From assembly GCF_020510585.1 (NCBI RefSeq), contig NZ_CP075190.1:1610001-1674000 (forward strand): a DNA stretch of 64,000 nt. The letters are read 5' to 3'. Of this stretch, positions 17,250-25,619 are shown piece by piece. The stretch comes from Ferribacterium limneticum (GTDB lineage: Bacteria; Pseudomonadota; Gammaproteobacteria; Burkholderiales; Rhodocyclaceae). The notes below the pieces were generated by a model that made no database searches, was not told the origin of the DNA, and saw only the letters and a program-made list of their open reading frames with translations. Position numbers and translations under genes: made by a program. Numbering within the stretch: the stretch's first letter is position 1; each line of letters begins with the position of its first letter.

Positions 17250-18146
17250 ATGTGGGAATATTCAGACAAGGTTCGCGAACACTTCTTCAACCCGCGCAAT
17301 TCCGGCCCGCTGGAAGAAGCGAACGGTATCGGTGACGTTGGTTCCATCCAGTGCGGCGACGCGCTGCGCCTGATGCTCAAGGTCGAGCCGGAAACCGAAG
17401 TCATTCTCGACGCGCATTTCCAGACCTTCGGCTGCGGTTCGGCCATCGCCTCGTCGTCGGCGCTGACCGAAATGGTCAAGGGCATGACGCTGGATCAGGC
17501 ACTGGAAGTGTCGAACCAGAACATCGCCGATTACCTTGACGGCCTGCCGCCGGAAAAGATGCACTGCTCGGTCATGGGCCGCGAAGCCCTGCAGGCCGCC
17601 ATCGCCAACTACCGTGGCGAAGAGTGGTCCGATGACCACGAAGAAGGCGCGCTGATCTGCAAGTGTTTCGCCATCGACGCCGTGATGATCGAGGACGTGG
17701 TCAAGGCCAACAACCTCAACACGGTCGAGGAAGTGACCTTCTACACCAAGGCTGGCGGCGGTTGTGCGGCTTGCCACGAAGGCATCGAGGAAATTCTGGC
17801 CAAGGTCATGGCCGAGCGCGCCGGTCCGGGCGAAGTTTCGCCGCCGCCGGCTTGCCCGGCTACGCCGGAAGCACCGAAGCCGCCGACCAAAAAGCTGTCG
17901 ATCGTCGAGAAGATCGCCAAGATCCAGGAAGTGCTCGAATCGGTTCGCCCGATGCTCCAGCGCGATCACGGCGATGTCGAGTTGGCCGACGTCCAGGGCA
18001 AGAAGATCTATGTGCATCTCAAGGGCGCCTGCTCCGGTTGCATGATGGAAGCGGCCACCCTCGGCGGCATCCAGCAGAAGATGATCGAAACGCTGGGTGA
18101 GCTGGTCCAGGTCCTGCCGTCGTCGCACATGCCCGTAGAGGCCTGA
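17250..18146 (+). CDS. nifU: Nif iron-sulfur cluster scaffold NifU
   Basis: 298-residue three-domain scaffold for nitrogenase Fe-S clusters. Residues 1-125 are IscU-like with Cys35, 62 and 106. Residues 134-185 are a BFD-like [2Fe-2S] domain with Cys137, 139, 172 and 175. After a Pro-rich linker (194-215), the Nfu domain carries Cys261 and Cys264 (CSGCMM). All assembly cysteines are present. Works with NifS, encoded 81 bp downstream after a dispersed element copy. Confidence 0.97.
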   Translation: MWEYSDKVREHFFNPRNSGPLEEANGIGDVGSIQCGDALRLMLKVEPETEVILDAHFQTFGCGSAIASSSALTEMVKGMTLDQALEVSNQNIADYLDGLPPEKMHCSVMGREALQAAIANYRGEEWSDDHEEGALICKCFAIDAVMIEDVVKANNLNTVEEVTFYTKAGGGCAACHEGIEEILAKVMAERAGPGEVSPPPACPATPEAPKPPTKKLSIVEKIAKIQEVLESVRPMLQRDHGDVELADVQGKKIYVHLKGACSGCMMEAATLGGIQQKMIETLGELVQVLPSSHMPVEA

Positions 18147-18155
18147 TCGAGACTG

Positions 18156-18193
18156 CTACGGTCAACCGGAAAAAACGGCCAAATTCGAAATCA
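18156..18193 (+). repeat. Dispersed 36-bp element, copy 3
   Basis: Begins CTACGGTCAACCGGAAAAAA and ends CCAAATTCGAAATCA, nine bases after the nifU stop and 34 bp before nifS, inside the operon. Confidence 0.85.
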
Positions 18194-18227
18194 TCCCAAC
18201 CTCAACAGAGAAACCGAGGACTGCGCC

Positions 18228-19436
18228 ATGAAACCGATCTATCTGGACAACAACGCCACGACGCGGGTCGATCCCGCTGTGGTCGAAGCCATGCTGCCGT
18301 TCTTCACGGAGCATTTCGGCAATGCCTCGTCGATTCACGCCTTTGGCAGTGAAGTCGGCAAGGCGCTGAAGAAGGCCCGCAGTCAGGTTCAGGCGCTGCT
18401 CGGCGCCGAGCATGACTCGGAAATCATCTTTACCTCCTGCGGCACCGAGTCCGATTCGACCGCCATCCTCTCCGCCCTCAAGGCCCAGCCGGAACGCAAC
18501 ACGGTGATCACCACCAACGTCGAGCACCCGGCCATCCTGACGCTGTGCGACTGGCTCGAGAAGGAAGGCTACATCGTCCACAAGCTCAAGGTGGACAAGA
18601 AGGGCCGCATCGACCTGGACGAGTACCGGTCGCTGCTGCACGACCGCGTCGCCATCGTTTCGGCAATGTGGGCCAACAACGAGACGGGGACCATCTTCCC
18701 GGTCGTCGAGATGGCCGAAATGGCCGCTGCCAAGGGCATCATGTTCCACACCGACGCCGTGCAGGCCGTCGGCAAGATTCCCATCGATCTCAAGAACACC
18801 AAGATCGACATGCTCTCGCTGTCCGGTCACAAGCTGCACGCACCGAAGGGCATCGGCGTCCTCTACCTGCGCCGCGGCTGCCGCTTCCGTCCGCTGCTGC
18901 GTGGTGGTCATCAGGAACGTGGTCGTCGTGCCGGCACCGAGAACTCGGCGTCCATCGTCGGCCTCGGCATGGCCTGCGAACTGGCCATGCAGAAAATGGA
19001 ATTCGAAAACACCGAAGTCCGCCGCCTGCGTGACAAGCTGGAGATGGGGCTGCTCAGCCAGATCACCCACTGCTTCCCGACCGGTGATGTATCCAACCGT
19101 CTGCCCAACACCAGCAATATCGCCTTTGAATACATCGAAGGTGAAGGCATTCTGATGCTGCTCAACAAGGTAGGCATTGCCGGCAGCTCAGGCTCGGCCT
19201 GTACCTCCGGCTCGCTCGAACCATCGCACGTCATGCGCGCCATGGGCATTCCCTACACCGCCGCGCACGGCACGATCCGCTTCTCGCTGTCGGTCTACAA
19301 CACCGAAGAGGAAATCGATCGCGTTATCGCAGCGGTCCCGCCCATCGTCGCGCAACTGCGCAAACTTTCGCCGTACTGGACCGACAAGGGCCCGGCCACC
19401 AATCCCGAAGCCGCCTTCGCCCCGACTTACGCCTGA
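18228..19436 (+). CDS. nifS: Cysteine desulfurase NifS
   Basis: 402-residue PLP enzyme that takes sulfur from cysteine for NifU-bound clusters. The PLP lysine is Lys202 (SGHKLHAPKG) and the persulfide cysteine is Cys325 (GSACTSGS), the same numbers as in Azotobacter vinelandii NifS. N-terminal YLDNNATT is typical of group I desulfurases. Last gene of the iscA-nifU-nifS operon, followed by a hairpin and a strong terminator. Confidence 0.97.
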   Translation: MKPIYLDNNATTRVDPAVVEAMLPFFTEHFGNASSIHAFGSEVGKALKKARSQVQALLGAEHDSEIIFTSCGTESDSTAILSALKAQPERNTVITTNVEHPAILTLCDWLEKEGYIVHKLKVDKKGRIDLDEYRSLLHDRVAIVSAMWANNETGTIFPVVEMAEMAAAKGIMFHTDAVQAVGKIPIDLKNTKIDMLSLSGHKLHAPKGIGVLYLRRGCRFRPLLRGGHQERGRRAGTENSASIVGLGMACELAMQKMEFENTEVRRLRDKLEMGLLSQITHCFPTGDVSNRLPNTSNIAFEYIEGEGILMLLNKVGIAGSSGSACTSGSLEPSHVMRAMGIPYTAAHGTIRFSLSVYNTEEEIDRVIAAVPPIVAQLRKLSPYWTDKGPATNPEAAFAPTYA

Positions 19437-19447
19437 CGGCATAAACG

Positions 19448-19469
19448 CTCACCGGGCACACCCGGTGAG
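19448..19469 (+). other. Hairpin after nifS
   Basis: CTCACCGGG (19448-19456) pairs with CCCGGTGAG (19461-19469), loop CACA. There is no T-run, so it is probably a 3' stabilising structure upstream of the true terminator. Confidence 0.5.
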
Positions 19470-19502
19470 TGCGAACAGTCTCTCTCTGCAGCAACCTCGG
19501 TT

Positions 19503-19535
19503 AGCCCCGGAAGAAATTCCGGGGCTCTTTTTTTC
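19503..19535 (+). terminator. Terminator of the nifS operon
   Basis: Ten-base-pair stem AGCCCCGGAA with TTCCGGGGCT, a GAAA tetraloop and a nine-base run CTTTTTTTT. Confidence 0.95.
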
Positions 19536-19582
19536 GATAGCTGCTTGTCTTGAACGGAACCTGCAACACATGCTTTGATATA

Positions 19583-19598
19583 CTGTTTATATGAACAG
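19583..19598 (+). promoter_or_regulatory. LexA box overlapping the dinB start
   Basis: CTGTTTATATGAACAG fits the LexA consensus CTGT-N8-ACAG with a TA-rich centre. It covers the ATG of dinB at 19591. A -10-like TATACT lies at 19579-19584, so LexA would block RNA polymerase directly. Confidence 0.85.
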
Positions 19599-20739
19599 TA
19601 TTCGTCGCATCGCTCATCTCGACATGGACGCTTTCTTCGCCTCGGTCGAGTTGCTTCGCTATCCCGAATTGCGCGGGCAGGCCGTCGTGGTCGGTGGGCG
19701 GAGTATTCATCAGCCGGTGGTACAAGCCGACGGCTCCAGGCATTTTTCCCGTTTGAGTGAATACACGGGGCGGGGGGTGATTACCACCTCGACCTACGAG
19801 GCCCGGGCCTTGGGCGTTTTTTCCGGCATGGGGCTCATGAAGTCGGCGAAGCTGGCTCCGGAGGCTATTCTTCTGCCGGCCAATTTCGAGGCTTATCGCC
19901 ACTATTCGCGCCTGTTCAAGGCGGCTGTCCGGGCGATTGCGCCGAATGTCGAAGACCGTGGAATTGACGAAATTTATGTCGATCTGAGCGACATTTTGGA
20001 GGAAACCCGCGTCCTGGCTCAACGCATCAAGGATGCAGTTTTTGCCGCAACCGGGCTGAGCTGTTCGATTGGCGTGACGCCTAACAAACTGCTCTCCAAA
20101 ATTGCCTCTGACCTCGAGAAGCCGAATGGGTTGACGATTCTTTCGATGGAAGACGTTCCGACACGGATCTGGCCTTTGGTCGCCAAGAAAGTAAATGGGA
20201 TCGGGCCGAAAGCCAGCGAGCGCCTTGAGCACCATGGCATTCGGACCATCGGTGAACTGGCGGCCACGCCGCAGGAGTTTCTGGTCAGCAAGTTTGGTCG
20301 GAGTACCGGGCTGTGGATGCATCGCATCGCGCATGGCATCGATGATCGGCCGGTGGTCACCGAGTCAGAACCGAAGTCGATCAGTCGGGAAACGACTTTC
20401 GAGCGGGACTTGCACGCCAAAGCGGACAGGTCCGAATTGTCAGAAGTGTTTACCTCGTTATGTCTGCGCGTTGGTGATGACCTGGTGCGAAAAGGCTACG
20501 CCTGCCGGACGGTGGGTATCAAGATTCGATATTCGGATTTCAAGGCGGTTACCCGGGATGTGACCTTGCCGGTCGCGGTCAGCGACGGCGCCGCGATTCG
20601 GAAAGCGGCCGGCCTTTGCTTGAAGCGTGTGCCGCTCGACCAGCGCATCCGCTTGCTCGGTGTTCGTGCCGGTGGCCTGGTGGAGGCTGGGGGTGATGAA
20701 ATCGCTCCGTCGGCGATGCAGGCTGAGCTGCCTCTGTAG
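19591..20739 (+). CDS. dinB: DNA polymerase IV
   Basis: 382-residue Y-family translesion polymerase. Catalytic residues are Asp11 (HLDMDAFFASVE) and Asp126-Glu127 (GIDEIYVD). An insert of about 20 residues after VVVGG (residues 41-60) matches a DinB subtype I know from betaproteobacteria. The C-terminal QAELPL may bind the sliding clamp. No Shine-Dalgarno is seen and the likely -10 box places transcription start at or near the ATG, so a leaderless mRNA is possible. Induced by SOS via the overlapping LexA box. Confidence 0.93.
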   Translation: MNSIRRIAHLDMDAFFASVELLRYPELRGQAVVVGGRSIHQPVVQADGSRHFSRLSEYTGRGVITTSTYEARALGVFSGMGLMKSAKLAPEAILLPANFEAYRHYSRLFKAAVRAIAPNVEDRGIDEIYVDLSDILEETRVLAQRIKDAVFAATGLSCSIGVTPNKLLSKIASDLEKPNGLTILSMEDVPTRIWPLVAKKVNGIGPKASERLEHHGIRTIGELAATPQEFLVSKFGRSTGLWMHRIAHGIDDRPVVTESEPKSISRETTFERDLHAKADRSELSEVFTSLCLRVGDDLVRKGYACRTVGIKIRYSDFKAVTRDVTLPVAVSDGAAIRKAAGLCLKRVPLDQRIRLLGVRAGGLVEAGGDEIAPSAMQAELPL

Positions 20740-20961
20740 GTGCGACTATAAAATTGCCGGGCTCGCGTTATTAGAGGTACGGCGTTTTACGAAATCCAAC
20801 CTGATTTGTATCGCTATTGCTTGATCCTGGCCTATGGATCAGGCTGCCAATCGGTTCTCGTATTTCGCATGCACCATAAAAATGATACCCAGCTTGGGGT
20901 AAACTTTGGCGGGCTACATTCCCGCTAGCTGAATTAAACGCCTCCGACTTGGCCAATCGTT
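20740..20961 (+). other. Spacer between dinB and paaX
   Basis: 222 bp, more AT-rich than its surroundings. No gene, clear terminator or recognised operator is seen. It presumably holds the paaX promoter. Confidence 0.4.
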
Positions 20962-21891
20962 GTGAGCATTGCCATCCAATCCCGTCTCGATGAGTTCCGC
21001 CAGCAGCGCCGGGTTCGGGCGGGTTCGCTCATCATCACCGTTTTCGGTGACGCCATCCTGCCGCGTGGTGGCCGGATCTGGCTGGGTAGCCTGATTCGCC
21101 TGCTCGAACCGCTGGAACTCAACGAACGCCTGATTCGTACATCGGTATTCCGTCTGGCCAAGGATGAATGGCTGCGCACGGAAACGATAGGCCGGCGTGC
21201 CGATTACGTGTTGACACCGTCCGGTCGGCGGCGTTTCGAGGCGGCCTCCCGGCACATTTATGCCTCGCACGCACCGCTCTGGGACAGACGCTGGCGCCTG
21301 ATTCTGGTCGTCGGCAACCTGGCGCCAAAAGTTCGTGAGCAGGTTCGCCGGGCCCTGTTCTGGCAGGGTTTCGGTGTTCTGGGTGGCGATTGTTTTGTGC
21401 ACCCGAGCGCCGAGCTGTCCAGTGTGCTCGATGCCCTGATAGCCGAGGGTTTGTCATCCGCCCTGGCTACCTTGCTGCCCCTGTTTGCCGCCGATTCCCG
21501 CTCGGCGCTCTCGGCCAGTGATTCCGATCTGGTCCGCCGTGCCTGGGACCTCGGGGTGCTGGCTGAAGCCTATAGCGAGTTCGTGGCGGCCTACCAGCCG
21601 ATTCTCGACGAGTTGCGACGTGATCATCTGGCCGATGTCAGCGAGCAGGATGCCTTCCTCGTCCGCATCCTGCTCATCCACGACTATCGACGCCTCCTGT
21701 TGCGCGATCCGGAGCTGCCGGAAGTTTTGCTCCCCGGCGATTGGCCGGGCCAGCAGGCCCGCTTGCTGTGCAAGGAACTCTACAAGCGGCTGGAGCCTCT
21801 TTCCAGCCGCCATCTCGACAAGATGCTGTGCCTGTCGGACGGCAGCGTTCCCGGCGAGGACGGGATGCTGCCTGAGCGTTTTTCGCAGTAA
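20962..21891 (+). CDS. PaaX family transcriptional regulator
   Basis: 309-residue GntR-like repressor of the PaaX family. The N-terminal winged helix (residues 18-95) holds SLIITVFGDAILPRGG and TSVFRLAKDEWL, and the central PaaX domain contains LWDRRWRLILVVG. In other bacteria PaaX senses phenylacetyl-CoA and represses phenylacetate genes. No paa catabolic genes lie here, only a crotonase remnant 1.6 kb away. The start is GTG with a weak ribosome site. Confidence 0.9.
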   Translation: MSIAIQSRLDEFRQQRRVRAGSLIITVFGDAILPRGGRIWLGSLIRLLEPLELNERLIRTSVFRLAKDEWLRTETIGRRADYVLTPSGRRRFEAASRHIYASHAPLWDRRWRLILVVGNLAPKVREQVRRALFWQGFGVLGGDCFVHPSAELSSVLDALIAEGLSSALATLLPLFAADSRSALSASDSDLVRRAWDLGVLAEAYSEFVAAYQPILDELRRDHLADVSEQDAFLVRILLIHDYRRLLLRDPELPEVLLPGDWPGQQARLLCKELYKRLEPLSSRHLDKMLCLSDGSVPGEDGMLPERFSQ

Positions 21892-21983
21892 GACCCGCTG
21901 ATCGCCTGATCAGCTACCTCGTTTTTTCAGTTTGCTCAGCGGCACCACGTCAGGTATTTCGATCTGCTTGCGGTTGGAATTTT

Positions 21984-22241
21984 CTAGCCGCCGCTTAGCG
22001 CCTGGACGATGAGCAGTTCACCATCCGCCGGCAGCGGTGTGGCCAGATCGAACACCATCTCGCGCTGGTAAAACAGCCGGATGTGCCGCCGGATACGCCC
22101 CTGCTCGTCGACCATGCGAAAGCGGATACCGGGAAACTGCCGCTCAAGATCGTCGAGTACCTCGCCGACTGTCTTGCCCCCGGCTTCGACCCAGGGCTGC
22201 GTCGTGTAGGAGTGCAGAGCGCTCGGAATTAGTACGCGCAT
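21984..22241 (-). CDS. MoaD/ThiS-like ubiquitin-fold protein
   Basis: 85-residue protein ending in Gly-Gly (VQALSGG), the thiocarboxylate tail of MoaD/ThiS sulfur carriers, with the fold pattern VGEVLDDLERQFPG. The upstream in-frame region overlaps the preceding gene, so ATG at 22241 is used. It lies 13 bp after the BNR-repeat gene on the same strand; the two probably form an operon. The acceptor pathway is unknown. Confidence 0.85.
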   Translation of the reverse strand: MRVLIPSALHSYTTQPWVEAGGKTVGEVLDDLERQFPGIRFRMVDEQGRIRRHIRLFYQREMVFDLATPLPADGELLIVQALSGG

Positions 22242-22254
22242 TGTGTTTATCGGC

Positions 22255-23403
22255 TCAACGCGGATATCCCACCTCGACCGAATAAATCTCCGGCAGGTGG
22301 CGCGCCAGGCATGCCCACTGTTGGCCTTCGTCGCGGCTCTTCCACAGTTCGCCACTCGTGGTGCCAAAGTAAAGACCCACGGTACCCTGTTTGTCGGCCG
22401 TCATGGCCTGCCGCTTGACCGTCCACCATGCCTGGTCAGCCGGCATTCCGTTGCTGTGCCGCTGCCAGGTCTCACCGCCATCGCGCGTGGCATAGACAGC
22501 TGGACGACCATCAGGACTGGTTCGTGGCCAAACCTCGGTGCCGTCCATCGGGAAAACCCAGGCCGTGCGGTCATCGTGCGGGTGCACCACCATCGGGAAG
22601 CCGATGTCGCCGACCTCCTTGGGCATGTTACGCCCGATGCGTCGCCAGCGGGTGTCCGGCTGGTCAAGTCGGTAGATGCCGCAGTGATTCTGCTGATAGA
22701 GGCGGTCCGGATTGCTGGGGCACATGCGTAGGCAGTGCGGATCGTGAAAACTGGTGTCTGCTGGATCAAAACCTTCGACCACTTCCATGCCGTCGACGAG
22801 CGGCGTAAAGCTCAGCCCACGGTCGTGCGACTCATGCACGCCGCCGCCCGACATGGCGAAGTACAGATGCTGCGCGTCGCGTGGATCGACGATGATCGAA
22901 TGCAGCTTCGGGCCATCCGGTGTGCCGTCCTGCACCGTGCCGAACCACTGACGGTACTGCGGGTCGTCATTGATGGACGAGAACGGCGCCCAGTTCATGC
23001 CGCCGTCTTCCGAGAGGAACAGGCCCTGCGGCGAGGTGCCGGCATACCAGACGCCCGGTTCGTCAGCGTGGCCGGGAGTCAGCCAGAAGGTGTGGTCGAC
23101 GGCGCGGGCGCCCAGCCCGTTAATGGCCGGACCGAAGGCCGGCGGTTTGGCGGCTTCCTGCCAGGTTTGCCCGAGGTCGGTCGAGCGGAAGATGGTCGGC
23201 CCGAGATGGCCGGTTTTTGCCGCCGCCAGAAGAGTACGCCCGTCGCGTGGGTCGAGTACCAGATGATTGATGATCTGGCCGAGAAAATGCGGGCCATCGA
23301 CCCGCCACGACTGCCGCGCTGCGTCCGTGTGAAACAGCCAGGCGCCCTTGCGGGTTGCCACTAGCAGAACCAGTTGACCTTGCTTCGTATCCAGTGTGCT
23401 CAT
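22255..23403 (-). CDS. BNR/sialidase-like beta-propeller protein
   Basis: 382-residue cytoplasmic protein with repeated Asp-box motifs (S-x-D-x-G-x-x-W), seen as FRSTDLGQTW, LSEDGGMNW, ESHDRGLSF, TRDGGETW and KSRDEGQQW, which form a beta-propeller. No signal peptide. AAGGAG sits before ATG at 23403; a longer in-frame start exists but is unsupported. It pairs with the MoaD-like gene. Enzymatic function unknown; sialidase activity should not be assumed. Confidence 0.8.
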   Translation of the reverse strand: MSTLDTKQGQLVLLVATRKGAWLFHTDAARQSWRVDGPHFLGQIINHLVLDPRDGRTLLAAAKTGHLGPTIFRSTDLGQTWQEAAKPPAFGPAINGLGARAVDHTFWLTPGHADEPGVWYAGTSPQGLFLSEDGGMNWAPFSSINDDPQYRQWFGTVQDGTPDGPKLHSIIVDPRDAQHLYFAMSGGGVHESHDRGLSFTPLVDGMEVVEGFDPADTSFHDPHCLRMCPSNPDRLYQQNHCGIYRLDQPDTRWRRIGRNMPKEVGDIGFPMVVHPHDDRTAWVFPMDGTEVWPRTSPDGRPAVYATRDGGETWQRHSNGMPADQAWWTVKRQAMTADKQGTVGLYFGTTSGELWKSRDEGQQWACLARHLPEIYSVEVGYPR

Positions 23404-23550
23404 CGTTCGCTCCTTACGGCGCCGGTAGCCACTTGGGCCACTGATGCTGCTTGCATTCGGGATCAATTCGTGAATTGCATTTGACTAGGATTCAGCGCGA
23501 AGTTCGGTTTTTCTGAGGCATTGCGGAAGGATGCAGCACTCTCCGGCCAG

Positions 23551-23649
23551 TCAGCCCGGTGGACCCTTGCCGAGGAAGGTGGCAATGCCCTCTTGCGCTT
23601 CAGCGGTAGCGCGCAGGCGGGTGATGCGCCGGGCGGTTTCCTCGCTCAT
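23551..23649 (-). pseudogene. Remnant of an enoyl-CoA hydratase/isomerase gene
   Basis: The reading frame encodes ARRITRLRATAEAQEGIATF followed by LGKGPPG and a stop, which is the C-terminal signature of crotonase-family enzymes (T-x-E-A-Q-E-G-I-x-x-F-L-x-K). Nothing crotonase-like precedes it. The 483-bp region 23404-23886 holds no other gene. Confidence 0.6.
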
Positions 23650-23886
23650 CAATTTGCTCGAAACCGGAACCCGGTTACCTTGAGCGATAACGGCCAAGAG
23701 CTGATCGCTAATGAATTGCTCAGGGCGGCTTATCTGGGAATGTAGCTCGCCAACCCAAAGCCAGGGCACTGTTAGATTCCTTGTTGATTTTGTGATTTTT
23801 GAAGTATCGGTCGCAGTGGATACTTCTGGAATATTTTGCGGAATAGTGTAAAGTTAGTTCAGGAATTATCGTTGTGAGGTGAAGAA

Positions 23887-24096
23887 ATGGATATTCAATC
23901 AGTGAATTCCAGCATCAGTGCGTATACCAATACGGGTGCTCAGGCCAGTCAGGCTACTCAGGCGCAGCAGGTGCAACAGGCCGGGAAACGCGAGCCGCGT
24001 CCGGAAGAACGTGTCGAGCGCACGGAAGAGCCACCGCGTCCGGTCAAGAATGCAGAGGGTCAGGAGACCGGTACATTGGTCAACGTAACGGCTTAG
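23887..24096 (+). CDS. Small protein with TGTLVNVTA tail, copy 1
   Basis: 69-residue, Gln/Ala-rich N terminus (AQASQATQAQQVQQ), a charged centre of Arg/Glu/Pro, and the C-terminal GQETGTLVNVTA. No signal peptide or membrane helix. A ribosome site (GAGGTG) precedes the start. Shares its tail with the next gene, 36 bp downstream. Function unknown. Confidence 0.7.
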   Translation: MDIQSVNSSISAYTNTGAQASQATQAQQVQQAGKREPRPEERVERTEEPPRPVKNAEGQETGTLVNVTA

Positions 24097-24132
24097 GTAC
24101 AAACGGATTCGTAACAGGCGATTGGTGACGAA

Positions 24133-24534
24133 ATGGCAGTAACGTCGGCATCAGGCGCTCAATCGGCCAGTGGTGGGCTTTGGGCGCAACTCCAGCTGCA
24201 ACAGGCGCGGCGCAATGCTGATCAGGCAGAGCAGCAGGCTGCGGCCTTGCAGTCTCAGGCACGGTCAGCGCAGAGTGTTGCCGACCGCGCGCAGGAGAAT
24301 GCCCGTTCGTTGCAGGTTCAGTCGAGACAGGCGCAGGGCGACGCCAGCCAGGCAAGATTGAATCTGGCGACGCAGAACTCGGTGGGTGAGGTACAGAGCA
24401 AGCTGGGTGATCTGAAAACGCAAATCAGCAAGGTGCTTCAGTCGGAGCCGCTAGGCGCCACCGCGACAACTGCGGCCCCCGTCGTCAACACCTCCGGTCA
24501 GCAGACAGGAACGCTGGTCAACGTGACAGCCTGA
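24133..24534 (+). CDS. Small coiled-coil protein with TGTLVNVTA tail, copy 2
   Basis: 133-residue protein, predicted almost wholly helical (ARRNADQAEQQAAALQSQAR and onward), followed by a Thr/Ala-rich stretch and GQQTGTLVNVTA at the C terminus. The tail is the same as in the preceding small protein. No cysteine, signal or membrane helix. Function unknown. Confidence 0.7.
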   Translation: MAVTSASGAQSASGGLWAQLQLQQARRNADQAEQQAAALQSQARSAQSVADRAQENARSLQVQSRQAQGDASQARLNLATQNSVGEVQSKLGDLKTQISKVLQSEPLGATATTAAPVVNTSGQQTGTLVNVTA

Positions 24535-24657
24535 TCCGATAGTCTGGTTGATCGGCTATGAGGCGCTGCGGCGCCTGTTTTTTTGCCTGCTGATCGGCTC
24601 CAGGTTTGGTATCGTTCTGCCTTACCCATATTGAATGACATAAAAGGAATCTGATTC

Positions 24658-25041
24658 GTGCTCGAAAATCATTGGTGCGCCTCTGTGGATGCGACCATTC
24701 AACTGCGTACCGGCTGTAATCCGCTCGAAAAACACGGGCCGCAGGCGGTGCTCGTCCATGCCGATGCCTGGGCGCCGATGGACGCCGTGGCCGATCCGCA
24801 CGATATTCGCCAGGTGGTCGATTACGAAGTGATCTTTCTGGCCATCCGCAAGCTGGAGGGCAATGCGCACTGCGAGTGCCTCGAGTCGAGCATCCTCGAG
24901 GTGATGGACGCGATTTTTGGCATGGCTATGGTTAGCTCGGCACATGTTTCGATGCACAAGCCGCACGTCTATAACGGGCAGGGGACGCCGGCCATTTCAC
25001 TTTCCCTGACACGCGAGCAGTGGGCAAAGAGCAAACGGTGA
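24658..25041 (+). CDS. Dihydroneopterin aldolase-like protein
   Basis: 127-residue FolB-like tunnelling-fold protein; C-terminal NGQGTPAISLSLTRE and the DYEVIF stretch fit the family. Start is GTG. It overlaps a dihydrofolate reductase gene by four bases, supporting a role in pterin or folate synthesis. Specific activity (aldolase or epimerase) cannot be told. Confidence 0.7.
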   Translation: MLENHWCASVDATIQLRTGCNPLEKHGPQAVLVHADAWAPMDAVADPHDIRQVVDYEVIFLAIRKLEGNAHCECLESSILEVMDAIFGMAMVSSAHVSMHKPHVYNGQGTPAISLSLTREQWAKSKR

Positions 25042-25577
25042 TCTCGGCCATCGGAGCTGTCGCCAGTAATGGCATGATTGGCCGGGATGGTTGGCTGCCC
25101 TGGGATATTCCCGAGGAGCTCGCCTACTTCGAGAAAATGGTGGACGGTGCAGCGTTGGTGATCGGTCGCCTGACTTATGAATCGATGGACGTGGTGCCGG
25201 TCGATTCCTTCATCGTTAGCCGTCAGCCTGATCTGGCATTGCGTCCGGGCTGCACCCGCGTGGCCTCGGTGGAGGAGGGCTTGCAGGCTGCGCTGGCCAC
25301 CGGCAAGCCGGTTTTCGTCATTGGCGGTGCATCGGTCTACGCCGCAGCCTGGCCGTATTGTCATCGTTTTTACCTGACCCGGATCGAGCAGGCATTTTCC
25401 GGCGATTCGCTGTTTCCAGCCGAAATCCCGCTCGATCAATGGCCGATCCATGAAGAGTCGGTCAAGGTTTTTCGGGAACAGCATAGCAACAAGGATGTTA
25501 CCTGCCGCTTCCTTCAATATCGGCAGCCCAGCCCGCGTCTGCTACCGGCGCTGCATTGCAATTCGAATACCGTATGA
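25038..25577 (+). CDS. folA: Dihydrofolate reductase
   Basis: 179-residue NADPH-dependent reductase of folate metabolism. Signatures are ISAIGAVASNGMIGRDGWLPW near the start (split by the A-V-A-S-N-G turn), DIPEELAYF, GRLTYESM and FVIGGASVYAAAWP. GTG at 25038 overlaps the folB-like stop (GTGA) and gives the normal N terminus; the earlier GTG at 25020 is less likely. The last 20 residues extend slightly beyond the usual fold. Confidence 0.9.
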   Translation: MISAIGAVASNGMIGRDGWLPWDIPEELAYFEKMVDGAALVIGRLTYESMDVVPVDSFIVSRQPDLALRPGCTRVASVEEGLQAALATGKPVFVIGGASVYAAAWPYCHRFYLTRIEQAFSGDSLFPAEIPLDQWPIHEESVKVFREQHSNKDVTCRFLQYRQPSPRLLPALHCNSNTV

Positions 25578-25619
25578 TCAGAATTGCTATTCGAGAGTTT
25601 GGCTAAGCCGCCGCGAGAC

